Source of the DNA: Alkalihalophilus pseudofirmus OF4
GTDB taxonomy: Bacteria; Bacillota; Bacilli; Bacillales; Bacillaceae_D
Reading direction: 5' to 3'
Length of the DNA: 64,000 nucleotides
Assembly (NCBI RefSeq): GCF_000005825.2
Contig: NC_013791.2
Location: 3,162,001-3,226,000, forward strand
This document shows, in pieces, positions 14,453 to 21,082 of this stretch. Made by a program: the position numbers and the translations under genes. Each line of letters starts with the position of its first letter. The stretch's first letter is position 1. The notes below the pieces were generated by a model. It worked only from the letters and a program-made list of their open reading frames with translations, did not search any database and had not been told where the DNA came from.

Positions 14453-14708
14453 TGACGTCCCCGCCTCCCCTCTCTTCCGACTGCCCTTGCGATAGCCATA
14501 AACCGTGGTCCGATGCGCTCCAATCAGCGCGGGGGAGAGGGACGTCTTTGCGTAAATAAGGACGTATCAGCTCACTAAATAGATTCGAGTGGGCAGCGTT
14601 AAACAATGCCGCCCGTATTATTTGATTGCGATCGAGAGTCGTTGCTTTAAATAGCGCATCAACGTAATCTTTATAGACGTCTGCATACCGTACTGTCGGC
14701 CTATACAT
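14340..14708 (-). CDS. Hypothetical protein overlapping the next gene
   Basis: 122 aa. The first ~75 residues (YADVYKDYVDALFKATTLDRNQIIRAALFNAAHSNLF) look like a compact helical domain, perhaps ribbon-helix-helix related. The last ~45 residues are Arg/Gln-rich and lie in the 113-bp overlap with the 80-aa gene, so they may be poorly constrained. Its ATG overlaps the stop of the 43-aa gene upstream (ATGTATAG). Confidence 0.5.
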   Translation of the reverse strand: MYRPTVRYADVYKDYVDALFKATTLDRNQIIRAALFNAAHSNLFSELIRPYLRKDVPLPRADWSASDHGLWLSQGQSEERGGGDVNGEQKIRRTEEATRRQQPEQGRIRQVRENGGIKITIG

Positions 14709-14832
14709 CTTGCTCGGTACCTTTCTCGTGCAATAGTTCGGTAATTGCGAGACGTCCAGCTGGTGTCAGATAAATTTTGTAATTACCCTCCGCTAATACT
14801 TTCACCAATTCTTCTGCTAGTTGCTTCGTCAT
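14701..14832 (-). CDS. Small hypothetical protein (43 aa)
   Basis: Begins MTKQLAEELVKVLAEGNYKIYLTP. Start at ATG 14832 chosen for GAGGAGGCTGATTAT upstream. Soluble, winged-helix-like in feel but too short to call. First gene of a leftward set facing the XRE gene at 14978. Confidence 0.55.
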   Translation of the reverse strand: MTKQLAEELVKVLAEGNYKIYLTPAGRLAITELLHEKGTEQDV

Positions 14833-14899
14833 ATAATCAGCCTCCTCATGATGTGTGACGCCTCGTCGACGTCCTTGATAAAGTATACAAAGCATCGCT

Positions 14900-14951
14900 T
14901 GTCCGTTATGTCATAAAGTTGCCCGAAGTTTAAAAAATGACATTATGGACA
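14900..14951. promoter_or_regulatory. Paired inverted operator sites
   Basis: TGTCCGTTATGTCAT (14900-14914) and ATGACATTATGGACA (14937-14951) are inverted repeats (13 of 15 complementary) with 22 bp between them, in the intergenic gap between a leftward operon and the rightward XRE/nuclease pair. Probable operators of the XRE protein at 14978. Confidence 0.6.
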
Positions 14952-14977
14952 GACTTACACTTAAGGAGGTGTCCTGA

Positions 14978-15193
14978 ATGTTCGGAATCGGAAAACCGCG
15001 CAGCAAATTCGGAAAGAAAATTGATAAGTACGGAATAACACAATTAGACTTAGAAAAAGAGTCAAATCTTAGTCGTGGTACGATATCTAAAATGTGTAAC
15101 GATAAAGACTATAGGCCGAAAATGGCGACCGAGTTAAAAGTTAAGAAAGCGCTTATTAATTTAGGGCAGGATCCTTCTAACTTTGGCTTATGA
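14978..15193 (+). CDS. XRE-like helix-turn-helix regulator
   Basis: 71 aa. GITQLDLEKESNLSRGTISKMCNDKDYRPKMATELKVKKALINLG matches a short Cro/C1 HTH (recognition helix near SRGTISKM). Ribosome binding site AAGGAGGTGTCCTGA. Its stop overlaps the start of the nuclease gene by 4 bp (ATGA), so the two are coupled. Two inverted operator sites lie just upstream. It probably represses its own operon and the divergent leftward genes. Confidence 0.8.
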   Translation: MFGIGKPRSKFGKKIDKYGITQLDLEKESNLSRGTISKMCNDKDYRPKMATELKVKKALINLGQDPSNFGL

Positions 15194-15594
15194 TAATTGA
15201 ATACGCTATCTTCTTTGCACTAATTGGCTTTTGTTTACTACTATTCTTCCTTTCTGAAAGACAATACAAACCGCGCCAACACACGCCCCGCGACAAATGT
15301 GAATCACCAATAGAACGGCGCTTATATGACGGTTTACTTGCTCGGGGTTATTCGCCATTAACACAGGTACCATGCGGAAAATATCGCATAGACATAGCAC
15401 TTGTGTCTCACAAATTAGCGATTGAAGCTGACGGTAAGGCATTCCATAGCTCACCGCAACAGAAAGCACGCGATAAACGTAGAGACGCCTTTTTGCGTAA
15501 TAATGGCTGGCGTGTCATGCGCTTCAGTGGTCGACAAATATTTCGTGAATTAAACTCCGTACTTGATCGCATAGAGAAGGAAATTAGCTCGTAA
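15190..15594 (+). CDS. Membrane-anchored DUF559/Vsr-like endonuclease
   Basis: 134 aa. Residues 3-22 form one transmembrane helix, followed by a basic linker and a PD-(D/E)XK-type domain of the DUF559/Vsr group: CESPIERRLYDGLLARGY (Glu38, Glu42), GKYRIDIAL (Asp68), LAIEADGKAFHS (Glu79, Asp81), then KARDKRRDAFLRNNGWRVMRFSGRQI. The motif residues are present, so an active nuclease is likely. A membrane-tethered nuclease coupled to a repressor gene suggests cleavage of DNA on entry (superinfection exclusion or rival defence), but this is inference. Its 3' end overlaps the convergent gene by 11 bp. Confidence 0.75.
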   Translation: MIIEYAIFFALIGFCLLLFFLSERQYKPRQHTPRDKCESPIERRLYDGLLARGYSPLTQVPCGKYRIDIALVSHKLAIEADGKAFHSSPQQKARDKRRDAFLRNNGWRVMRFSGRQIFRELNSVLDRIEKEISS

Positions 15595-16324
15595 GCCACG
15601 TCATATCATGGGCCAGCTTTTCACGCCCTAGCAAACGGATAGCGCGAGCCGTAGCTGCTTGGAATGCGTTGTATAAGTAATTTGCGAAGTTATTTATCTT
15701 ACCGCGCTTATGCTTGAATATTGACGCATTAAACGCTTCTACGAATGGCTCCGGATTATCTTCAACCATTACGCTACGGCTAATTGAACGTTTAGCACGC
15801 AATAGGATGCCGTAATACTTATAAATGTCGTCTGCTTCGAAATAACGAGACATCGCTTCGTAGACTTCCTTAGGCAACGCTTGAGCTAACGTATTGGCAG
15901 GCGCGACAGTATCTTTTAATGTATTAATAGATTGCGCTTTAGTAGGAGCTTCTTTGGCGTGACATTCCGGCATGACATCAACTTTAATCGGCTTAATTAC
16001 GATAGCATTTGCAGCTTGGCGACGATCACCTTTAACTCGCTTCAATTCGTGCTGTTCGATTATGCCGAGTTCTTCAAGGCGGTTACATGCGCGGATAACA
16101 GTACGCCGTGACTTACCGATCAATTCAGCGATTTTATTCTTGCGCAGATAAGAGACGCCTAGATACTTGCATGAATGACGCGCAATTACGTCTAGGACTT
16201 CGCGAATAGTTGGTGTAAGTTGTTCCGCGTGTTGGTCGCGGTGTTCTTTAATGGCCGCATTAAGATCGGCTATACTCGCAAAGGTAGCGAGCTTTTCGTA
16301 TGTATTTTTATCGGCTAATAGCAT
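15584..16324 (-). CDS. wHTH replication-type protein
   Basis: 246 aa. A winged-helix region (about 38-110: LTPTIREVLDVIARHSCKYLG, KIAELIGKSRRTVIRACNRLEELGIIEQ) is followed by a linker and a helical C-terminal domain. Similar helix-turn-helix proteins occur as replication or transcription factors on Bacillus plasmids. GAGGGCATCGCC precedes the ATG. The upstream DNA holds two TAGACCGG repeats 20 bp apart. Probable replication initiator or regulator; its relation to the second Rep-like gene at 11326 is unclear. Confidence 0.6.
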   Translation of the reverse strand: MLLADKNTYEKLATFASIADLNAAIKEHRDQHAEQLTPTIREVLDVIARHSCKYLGVSYLRKNKIAELIGKSRRTVIRACNRLEELGIIEQHELKRVKGDRRQAANAIVIKPIKVDVMPECHAKEAPTKAQSINTLKDTVAPANTLAQALPKEVYEAMSRYFEADDIYKYYGILLRAKRSISRSVMVEDNPEPFVEAFNASIFKHKRGKINNFANYLYNAFQAATARAIRLLGREKLAHDMTWLTS

Positions 16325-16380
16325 GGCGATGCCCTCCCGTTTGAGTGCGCATCACACGAATATACGTTCGGTTAAATAGA

Positions 16381-16424
16381 TAGACCGGTTGCGTATTGAC
16401 TAGACCGGATTTTTTCGATAAACT
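16381..16424 (+). promoter_or_regulatory. Repeat-associated rightward promoter
   Basis: TAGACCGG occurs at 16381-16388 and 16401-16408. TTGACT (16396-16401), 17 bp, TAAACT (16419-16424) overlaps the second repeat. The short downstream DNA (16430-16492) ends in AGCGCTC and a run of Ts. A short transcript antisense to nothing known, or one divergent from the Rep-like gene, is possible. Also a candidate operator for that gene. Confidence 0.4.
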
Positions 16425-16489
16425 AAACATAGGCTTGAGTGGTTTACCGATGAGTGTCTAGTGCATTCGTAGGTGAAGCGCTCTTTTTT

Positions 16490-17536
16490 TTATCTCAAGA
16501 TTTTTCTCTCTTTATTTAACTTCCCAATAACTCCGTTAATAGGTGAATACTGCTCGTGTTGCTTCGCAATACTCTTGCCGCTTACATGGGTATAACGAGT
16601 AGTCATTCTAAGATCCGCGTGACCAAGTATTAATTGCAAATGGCGAATGTCACCCCCAGCTTCTAAGAACATTGTCGCTCCGGTATGTCTAAACAGATGC
16701 GGATGAACGTTCCTTTCTATCCCGGCTTTCTTCGCAAAGCCTTTCAGACGACTACGAAAATGATTTGGCTCAAGTTGCTCTCCATAGTTAGACAAGAAGA
16801 TATATTCACTATCAAAAACATCTACTTCTTTTATTAGCTCTTTTAATAAGCGTGCTGTTCTTTTCTGAAATGGCACATGCCTGCCTTTTCGTGTCTTTGT
16901 AATTTCTGCTCGTATATGAACGGTATTGTCTTTGAAATCTATGTCTCGCTTTCTAAGCGTACAAACTTCATTAATCCTGCACATTGTGTCTAACAAAAAA
17001 GTCATAATTACGTAATCACGAAAATCAGCATATTTCCGGTGATAGGGAACTGACATTAACGCTTTAAGCTCATCGACAGTTAAAACATCTATTTCCTTCT
17101 CTATTTGGCGAACTTTCTTTACCTTGCTAACAGGATTAAAGTCTGCTAAATCTTCGTCTACTAAGAACGAAAAGAATGTTTTTAGAGTCTTTATATGATC
17201 GTTTACCGAACGTGGAGAAAGCCCTTTTGTTTGCACGTATTCCGGTTTGTGCTTATGGCCATCCCATCTAATACGTTCTCTAAGCAACCAAGCCACAAAG
17301 CCCCGCACAGTATCAGTTTCTATGGCGCGTATATCTAATTGGACGTCGTTGTTAGTTAAATATTCGCTAAAAACGCCATAAACGCGTCTGTATGACTTAA
17401 GCGTCCCTTCTGCACGCCCCTCCGCAACTTTAGAGTCGTAGTATTTTTCGAATAGCGCATCTAAATCGTAAATAGACTTTCGCCACTCTATGCCTGAACG
17501 TTCATTTTTTACCGACTTACCTGCGCGATTAGACAC
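16490..17536 (-). CDS. int: Tyrosine recombinase (integrase)
   Basis: 348 aa phage-type integrase. It has an N-terminal SAM-like core-binding domain (about 22-135) and a catalytic domain with Arg187 (CRINEVCTLR), Lys214 (ITKTRKGR), His280/Arg283 (HPHLFRHTG), His306 (LGHADL) and Tyr315 (RYTHV). It inserts the element into tRNA-Ala. The GTG start at 17536 lies 160 bp from the tRNA, in the same direction, so tRNA read-through would enter it. A 12-bp hairpin with its Shine-Dalgarno in the 3' arm directly precedes it (17544-17570). Confidence 0.95.
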   Translation of the reverse strand: MSNRAGKSVKNERSGIEWRKSIYDLDALFEKYYDSKVAEGRAEGTLKSYRRVYGVFSEYLTNNDVQLDIRAIETDTVRGFVAWLLRERIRWDGHKHKPEYVQTKGLSPRSVNDHIKTLKTFFSFLVDEDLADFNPVSKVKKVRQIEKEIDVLTVDELKALMSVPYHRKYADFRDYVIMTFLLDTMCRINEVCTLRKRDIDFKDNTVHIRAEITKTRKGRHVPFQKRTARLLKELIKEVDVFDSEYIFLSNYGEQLEPNHFRSRLKGFAKKAGIERNVHPHLFRHTGATMFLEAGGDIRHLQLILGHADLRMTTRYTHVSGKSIAKQHEQYSPINGVIGKLNKERKILR

Positions 17537-17543
17537 GACAAAA

Positions 17544-17570
17544 AACGCCTCCCTTTATAAGGAAAGCGTT
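17544..17570 (-). terminator. Hairpin terminator covering the integrase ribosome binding site
   Basis: Read leftward, AACGCTTTCCTT pairs fully with AAGGGAGGCGTT (three G-T pairs) around ATA, then TTTTTGTC and the GTG start. The GGGAGG Shine-Dalgarno lies inside the 3' arm. The structure can stop transcription coming from tRNA-Ala and hide the ribosome binding site. Confidence 0.7.
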
Positions 17571-17635
17571 AATAATTGCGGCTATGAACGTTAGTTGTAG
17601 CGAAACACTCCTAAATTAGGAACGCTTCGTTGCGA

Positions 17636-17668
17636 CAAGTCTCCGTATAAGCCTTCGTATAAGAAACG
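17636..17668. promoter_or_regulatory. Possible integrase arm site (right end)
   Basis: CAAGTCTCCGTATAAGCCT (17636-17654) resembles 1150-1169 at the other end, 42 bp inside the attachment core and in the same orientation. Confidence 0.4.
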
Positions 17669-17695
17669 TTGTTGTACCGCGGTTTGTAAAAAAAG

Positions 17696-17741
17696 ATGGA
17701 GCATAGCGGGCTCGAACCGCTGACCTCTTCGCTGCCAGCGA
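17696..17741 (-). repeat. Right attachment site inside tRNA-Ala
   Basis: 46 bp identical to 1071-1116. This copy is part of the complete tRNA, so the target gene stays intact after integration. Confidence 0.93.
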
Positions 17742-17769
17742 AGCGCTCTCCCAGCTGAGCTAATGCCCC
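17697..17769 (-). tRNA. tRNA-Ala (GGC)
   Basis: The cloverleaf reads GGGGCAT / ATGCTCC acceptor stem (one G-T), GCTC/GAGC D stem, CTTCG-CTGGCAG-CGAAG anticodon arm with anticodon GGC, and AGCGG-TTCGAGC-CCGCT T arm, discriminator A. CCA is not encoded. It reads Ala codons GCC/GCU. It is the integration target of the element to its left. Confidence 0.95.
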
Positions 17770-17906
17770 GTATGTAAGGTACTTGTTTTTATTATAGCAA
17801 CTTTTTCTTTAATAGCAATCAATAATTTACATAGAAAAAGAGGATTATTTTAGTTATAAGTTGGCAATGTGAGTAAGAGCATCATGATTTTGGAGGTGAC
17901 ACTTTC

Positions 17907-18386
17907 ATGTTCACACTATCTGACATCCCAATTTTACTTGTCTCTTTGTTCATTCTCCTTCCGCTGATTACTATCATACACCAAGCCGGTCATGTATTTT
18001 TCGTCTGGCTTTTCGGTGGAAAAGTTACATTCGTTATAGGTGCCGGTAAAAAAATATTTTCTTTTGGCTCCATAGAAATTAGAAGAATTTATTTCTGGCA
18101 TTCTTTTTTTCAATTCGAAGAACTTAAACATGATACGACATTCAGCCATTTGTTAGTATTTATTGGTGGCTCTTTGTTTAACTTCATAAGCATTCTCATC
18201 GTTAACGGCTTAATTTTAATGGACATTCTTGCACCACATATCTTCTTCTATAATTTTGTTTACTTTTCAATATACTATATTTTCTTCGCCTTATTTCCGG
18301 CTAGATATTCAGAAGACCATCCTAGTGATATGATGGCGATATACGATTTGTTGAAATATGGTAAAAGATGCGATCCTTTAGACTAA
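17907..18386 (+). CDS. M50 (site-2 protease)-like membrane protein, catalytic Glu lost
   Basis: 159 aa, four predicted membrane segments. The first carries HQAGH (residues about 26-30) where M50 proteases have HExxH, so the catalytic Glu is Gln. The third-ligand region SEDHPSDMMAIYDLLKYG (about 133-150) is kept. By sequence it is a zinc-binding but probably inactive intramembrane protease homologue. TGGAGGTGACACTTTC precedes ATG. It is the first chromosomal gene past the tRNA; its partner substrate is unknown. Confidence 0.65.
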   Translation: MFTLSDIPILLVSLFILLPLITIIHQAGHVFFVWLFGGKVTFVIGAGKKIFSFGSIEIRRIYFWHSFFQFEELKHDTTFSHLLVFIGGSLFNFISILIVNGLILMDILAPHIFFYNFVYFSIYYIFFALFPARYSEDHPSDMMAIYDLLKYGKRCDPLD

Positions 18387-18420
18387 AAATGTCAAAATTA
18401 GAATTTTATAGAATAAATAT

Positions 18421-18447
18421 GTTTGAAAAATTTCTAACTTTGGTAAA
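18421..18447 (+). promoter_or_regulatory. Possible sigma-B promoter for KGG protein
   Basis: GTTTGA (18421-18426), 15 bp, GGTAAA (18442-18447) partly matches the sigma-B pattern GTTTAA...GGGTAT, upstream of a stress-type gene. Weak support. Confidence 0.3.
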
Positions 18448-18491
18448 CAGGGAGTGTAACATCACTAAAATTTTTTAGGAGGATGATTTAC

Positions 18492-19208
18492 ATGGCTACA
18501 AACAATAACAATAATAATAACAACAATAACGGTAACACGATGAGTCGAGAGGAAGCAGGCCGTATGGGTGGAGAGAAAGTGAAACAAGAATACGGTAAAG
18601 AACATTTCCAAGAGATCGGTCAAAAGGGTGGAGAAAATTCAAATAACCAAAACTCCACATCATCAAATAATAGCAACAGTAATAACAATAACAGCACAAC
18701 AGCAAACAGCAATAACAATAGCAACAACAGCAATAGCAGCAACAACAGCAGCAATAGCAGCAACAACAGCAGCAATAGCAATAGCAATAACAATAGCAAC
18801 AACAATAGCAACAGCAATAACAATAGCAGCAACAGCAATAGCAACAACAGCAATAACAATAGCGGCAATAGCAATAGCAATAACAGCAATAACAATAGCA
18901 ACAACAACAGCAATAACAATAGCAACAACAACAGCAATAGCAACAACAACAGCAATAACAATAGCAACAACAACAGCAATAGCAACAACAACAGCAATAA
19001 CAATAGCAACAACAACAGCAATAACAGCAATAACAGCAATAACAGCAATAACAGCAATAACAGCAATAGCAACAACAGCAACAACAGCAGCAGCCAGAAT
19101 ATGAGTTATGAAGAAGCTGGCCGTAAAGGTGGCGAAAAAGTTAAGCAAGAGTATGGTTCTGATCACTTCGCTGAAATTGGCAAAAAAGGCGGCCAACGTT
19201 CCAGTTAA
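18492..19208 (+). CDS. KGG-motif stress protein with long Asn/Ser linker
   Basis: 238 aa. ATG 18492 fits AGGAGGATGATTTAC; the in-frame ATG at 18483 overlaps the ribosome binding site. A short Asn run precedes the first KGG unit (SREEAGRMGGEKVKQEYG...EIGQKGG, about 15-48). A low-complexity Asn/Ser tract of about 150 residues follows, then a second KGG unit (SYEEAGRKGGEKVKQEYG...EIGKKGG) at the C-terminus. KGG repeats occur in GsiB/con-10-like general stress proteins, thought to be hydrophilic protectants. The AAC/AGC/AAT tract is repeat-rich DNA and likely varies in length between strains. Confidence 0.85.
   Translation: MATNNNNNNNNNNGNTMSREEAGRMGGEKVKQEYGKEHFQEIGQKGGENSNNQNSTSSNNSNSNNNNSTTANSNNNSNNSNSSNNSSNSSNNSSNSNSNNNSNNNSNSNNNSSNSNSNNSNNNSGNSNSNNSNNNSNNNSNNNSNNNSNSNNNSNNNSNNNSNSNNNSNNNSNNNSNNSNNSNNSNNSNNSNSNNSNNSSSQNMSYEEAGRKGGEKVKQEYGSDHFAEIGKKGGQRSS
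18664..19094. repeat. Trinucleotide-rich (AAC/AGC/AAT) low-complexity tract
   Basis: About 430 bp built from AAC, AAT and AGC triplets with longer internal repeats of the AACAGCAATAACAATAGCAA type. It is prone to slippage in steps of three, which would keep the reading frame. Confidence 0.85.
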
Positions 19209-19235
19209 GTAAATGGTCAGCTCGTATAGAAGATC

Positions 19236-19271
19236 AAAAAGGAGTATTTCTCATCAGAAATACTCCTTTTT
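19236..19271. terminator. Bidirectional terminator
   Basis: AAAAAGGAGTATTTCT pairs with AGAAATACTCCTTTTT around CATC. It ends the KGG gene and, on the other strand, the 52-aa gene. Confidence 0.85.
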
Positions 19272-19276
19272 GTATG

Positions 19277-19435
19277 TTAAAAGATTAAATCTAACAGCCA
19301 CCAGCCTAGTGCCCCAACTACGCCAACCACGAGAGAACTTATGACATTTTCTAACGTGAGTTTCTTGTGCTTTGTGACATCGAAGACAAGCCAGCCACAA
19401 AATATAGCAAATCCAAAAATAACAGCAGTTACCAT
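19277..19435 (-). CDS. Small two-span membrane protein (52 aa)
   Basis: Begins MVTAVIFGFAIFCGWLVFDV, then a charged loop (TKHKKLTLENV) and a second span ending LGWWLLDLIF. GAGGAGAGGGACAT precedes the ATG. Family not recognised. A different, longer frame overlaps it but lacks these features. Confidence 0.7.
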   Translation of the reverse strand: MVTAVIFGFAIFCGWLVFDVTKHKKLTLENVISSLVVGVVGALGWWLLDLIF

Positions 19436-19551
19436 ATGTCCCTCTCCTCTTCATACATTCCACATTCATCTTAGCAGAGATACGATTGCTAGGACAAGAG
19501 AGTGGTTATACTGATTACTATTAATTTAAAAGGGATCGGTGGTTGTCGACC

Positions 19552-20571
19552 ATGTTAGAGTTAGTTGTTTTACGTGCTCTTGTAGGACGTATTCCGATTG
19601 TCGCTCGATTAATATCAATCGTTTTCATTTTAGCCACAACGATTGGGTTAATTATTCACTTTATCGAACCTGATGTGTTCCCTACTTGGTTTGATGCCGT
19701 ATGGTGGGCGCTAGTCACTGTCTCTACAGTTGGCTACGGGGACTTTGTACCAGTAACAACAATCGGACGTGTTTTAGGAATTATTTTAATTTTTTCAGGA
19801 GTGGGGTTTATGACTCTGTTTGTCACCTCACTTGCCGCTAAAATGATCTCGACTGTAAACGCTTTTCGTGAAGGGATGTTAACATTTATGGGTGATGGAC
19901 ACGTTATTATTATCGGATGGAACGAACGGAGCAGGCACGCAATTGAAAATTTGCAAAAGGTAGAACCTAAATCATCAATCGTATTAATTGATGATACGTT
20001 GCAGGAGCTGCCTCAAGGATTAAGACATATTCATTTCGTTAGAGGAAACAGCAGTGAGGATGCTACATTAAAACAGGCAAACATAGGGCTCGCAAGCAGT
20101 GTGCTTATTACTGCGCAGCATCAAGGTAGTGAGTTTTCATCAGATGCTCATTCAATTTTATCCACATTGGCTGTCAAATCTCAGCATCCAGAAGTGTATA
20201 CGATTGTGGAAGTGTTAACAACTGAACAAATTGCTAATGCTAAAAGGGCTGGCGCGGATGAAATTGTGGAATCTACTACGTTGACAGGTTCGGTTCTGAT
20301 AAACAGTCTGTTATACCATCATATGAGTGACGTACTAGACGACTTATTAACTTTTAATGAAAGAACTCAATTAACATTCAGCCCTATCGTGGAAGAACAT
20401 GTAAACAAAACGTTTGCTGCTTTATTAAGCGAATTATACAACAGAGGAGATTTATTAATTGGAGTAAAACGTTCTGAGGAAGTTTTACTCCATCCGCCTC
20501 ATGACACAGTAATACAGCAAGGTGATTTATTAATATTAATTAACAGGCTCCATGCTAGTACAATAACGTAA
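19552..20571 (+). CDS. yugO: Potassium channel with RCK domain (YugO-like)
   Basis: 339 aa. Two membrane helices surround the pore loop with the K+ filter TVGYGDF (about 65-71). A TrkA-N/RCK domain (HVIIIGWNERSRHAIENL onward) follows, then a C-terminal TrkA-C-like region. By family it is a ligand-gated K+ channel like B. subtilis YugO, which is linked to biofilm electrical signalling. The Rossmann motif is GWNERS rather than a classic GxGxxG. ATG 19552 is used; TTG 19543 in frame is an alternative. Gene order (yugO-yugN-pgi) matches B. subtilis. Its 3' end overlaps yugN by 17 bp. Confidence 0.88.
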   Translation: MLELVVLRALVGRIPIVARLISIVFILATTIGLIIHFIEPDVFPTWFDAVWWALVTVSTVGYGDFVPVTTIGRVLGIILIFSGVGFMTLFVTSLAAKMISTVNAFREGMLTFMGDGHVIIIGWNERSRHAIENLQKVEPKSSIVLIDDTLQELPQGLRHIHFVRGNSSEDATLKQANIGLASSVLITAQHQGSEFSSDAHSILSTLAVKSQHPEVYTIVEVLTTEQIANAKRAGADEIVESTTLTGSVLINSLLYHHMSDVLDDLLTFNERTQLTFSPIVEEHVNKTFAALLSELYNRGDLLIGVKRSEEVLLHPPHDTVIQQGDLLILINRLHASTIT

Positions 20572-20977
20572 GTTCAAGCTCTTGAACTAAGCTCCTTGCA
20601 ACAGTCATGTATTTATTGTCTACTTTAGCGTCTTTATCTACCGGCTCTTGAAATTGGTTAAAGATGCTGTTGTATGTCATCGGAATCAACCCATTTAGAG
20701 GATCTGTATTATCATCAAGTCCTTTTTGAAATTTATGACTTAAAAGAAATGGCTGCCCTAATGAAACACTTACCCCTCTTTCCCCTAACTCTCCGTCAAC
20801 CGGCTGAAAAGGCAGTCGTAAAAAAATATATCCTACCTCTTCATCAATTTTATAATCAAAATATCCATGATCATAATCCCAGCCGCCTCCTATAACATAG
20901 CCAAGCGGTTTCAGTTTTTCTTCTAATACTTGAAGTTTAAATTCTTTACCTTCTACAGCAGATTGTAAAGCAATCAT
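20555..20977 (-). CDS. yugN: YugN-like protein
   Basis: 140 aa soluble protein (EEKLKPLGYVIGGGWDYDHGYFDYKIDEEVGYIFLRLPF), assigned by its pattern and its place between yugO and pgi, as in B. subtilis. Function unknown. Convergent 17-bp overlap with the channel gene. Confidence 0.75.
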   Translation of the reverse strand: MIALQSAVEGKEFKLQVLEEKLKPLGYVIGGGWDYDHGYFDYKIDEEVGYIFLRLPFQPVDGELGERGVSVSLGQPFLLSHKFQKGLDDNTDPLNGLIPMTYNSIFNQFQEPVDKDAKVDNKYMTVARSLVQELELTLLY

Positions 20978-21046
20978 TCACCCCACCCTTTCTTATAGAT
21001 AATGTACAACTAGTATGTGCTTTGACCGAAAGAAAAATGAGCAAAC

Positions 21047-21073
21047 AAAAAAGATCACGCAAAAGCGTGATCT
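21047..21073 (-). terminator. pgi terminator
   Basis: AGATCACGC / GCGTGATCT with loop TTTT; read leftward it is followed by TTTTTTG. Confidence 0.85.
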
Positions 21074-21082
21074 CAACAATCT

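Larger units (their letters stand above)
1071..17741. mobile_element. 16.7-kb integrative element in tRNA-Ala(GGC), satellite-like
   Basis: The element is bounded by a 46-bp perfect direct repeat (1071-1116 and 17696-17741) that equals the 3' part of the tRNA-Ala gene plus one base. A tyrosine integrase lies next to the right copy, as usual for tRNA-targeting elements. Cargo includes a serine recombinase, replication-type wHTH proteins, XRE regulators and a tape measure/DUF2577 tail module. No terminase, portal, capsid, sheath, tube, lysis, relaxase or conjugation gene is visible, so it is neither a complete prophage nor an ICE. A phage satellite or a reduced phage-derived element is the best reading (inference). 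Confidence 0.85.

Noticed and set aside
1071-17741. Complete prophage or integrative conjugative element
   Set aside because: No terminase, portal, capsid, lysis, relaxase, coupling protein or VirB4-type genes are visible in either strand.
18620-19084. A leftward open frame encoding almost pure leucine, and a rightward Ile/Thr/Ala frame
   Set aside because: Both are other-frame readings of the AAC/AGC/AAT triplet tract of the KGG gene; no ribosome binding site and no plausible protein.
19254-19469. 71-codon leftward frame in the gap before the K+ channel
   Set aside because: A different frame (19277-19435) has the ribosome binding site and a sensible two-span membrane product.
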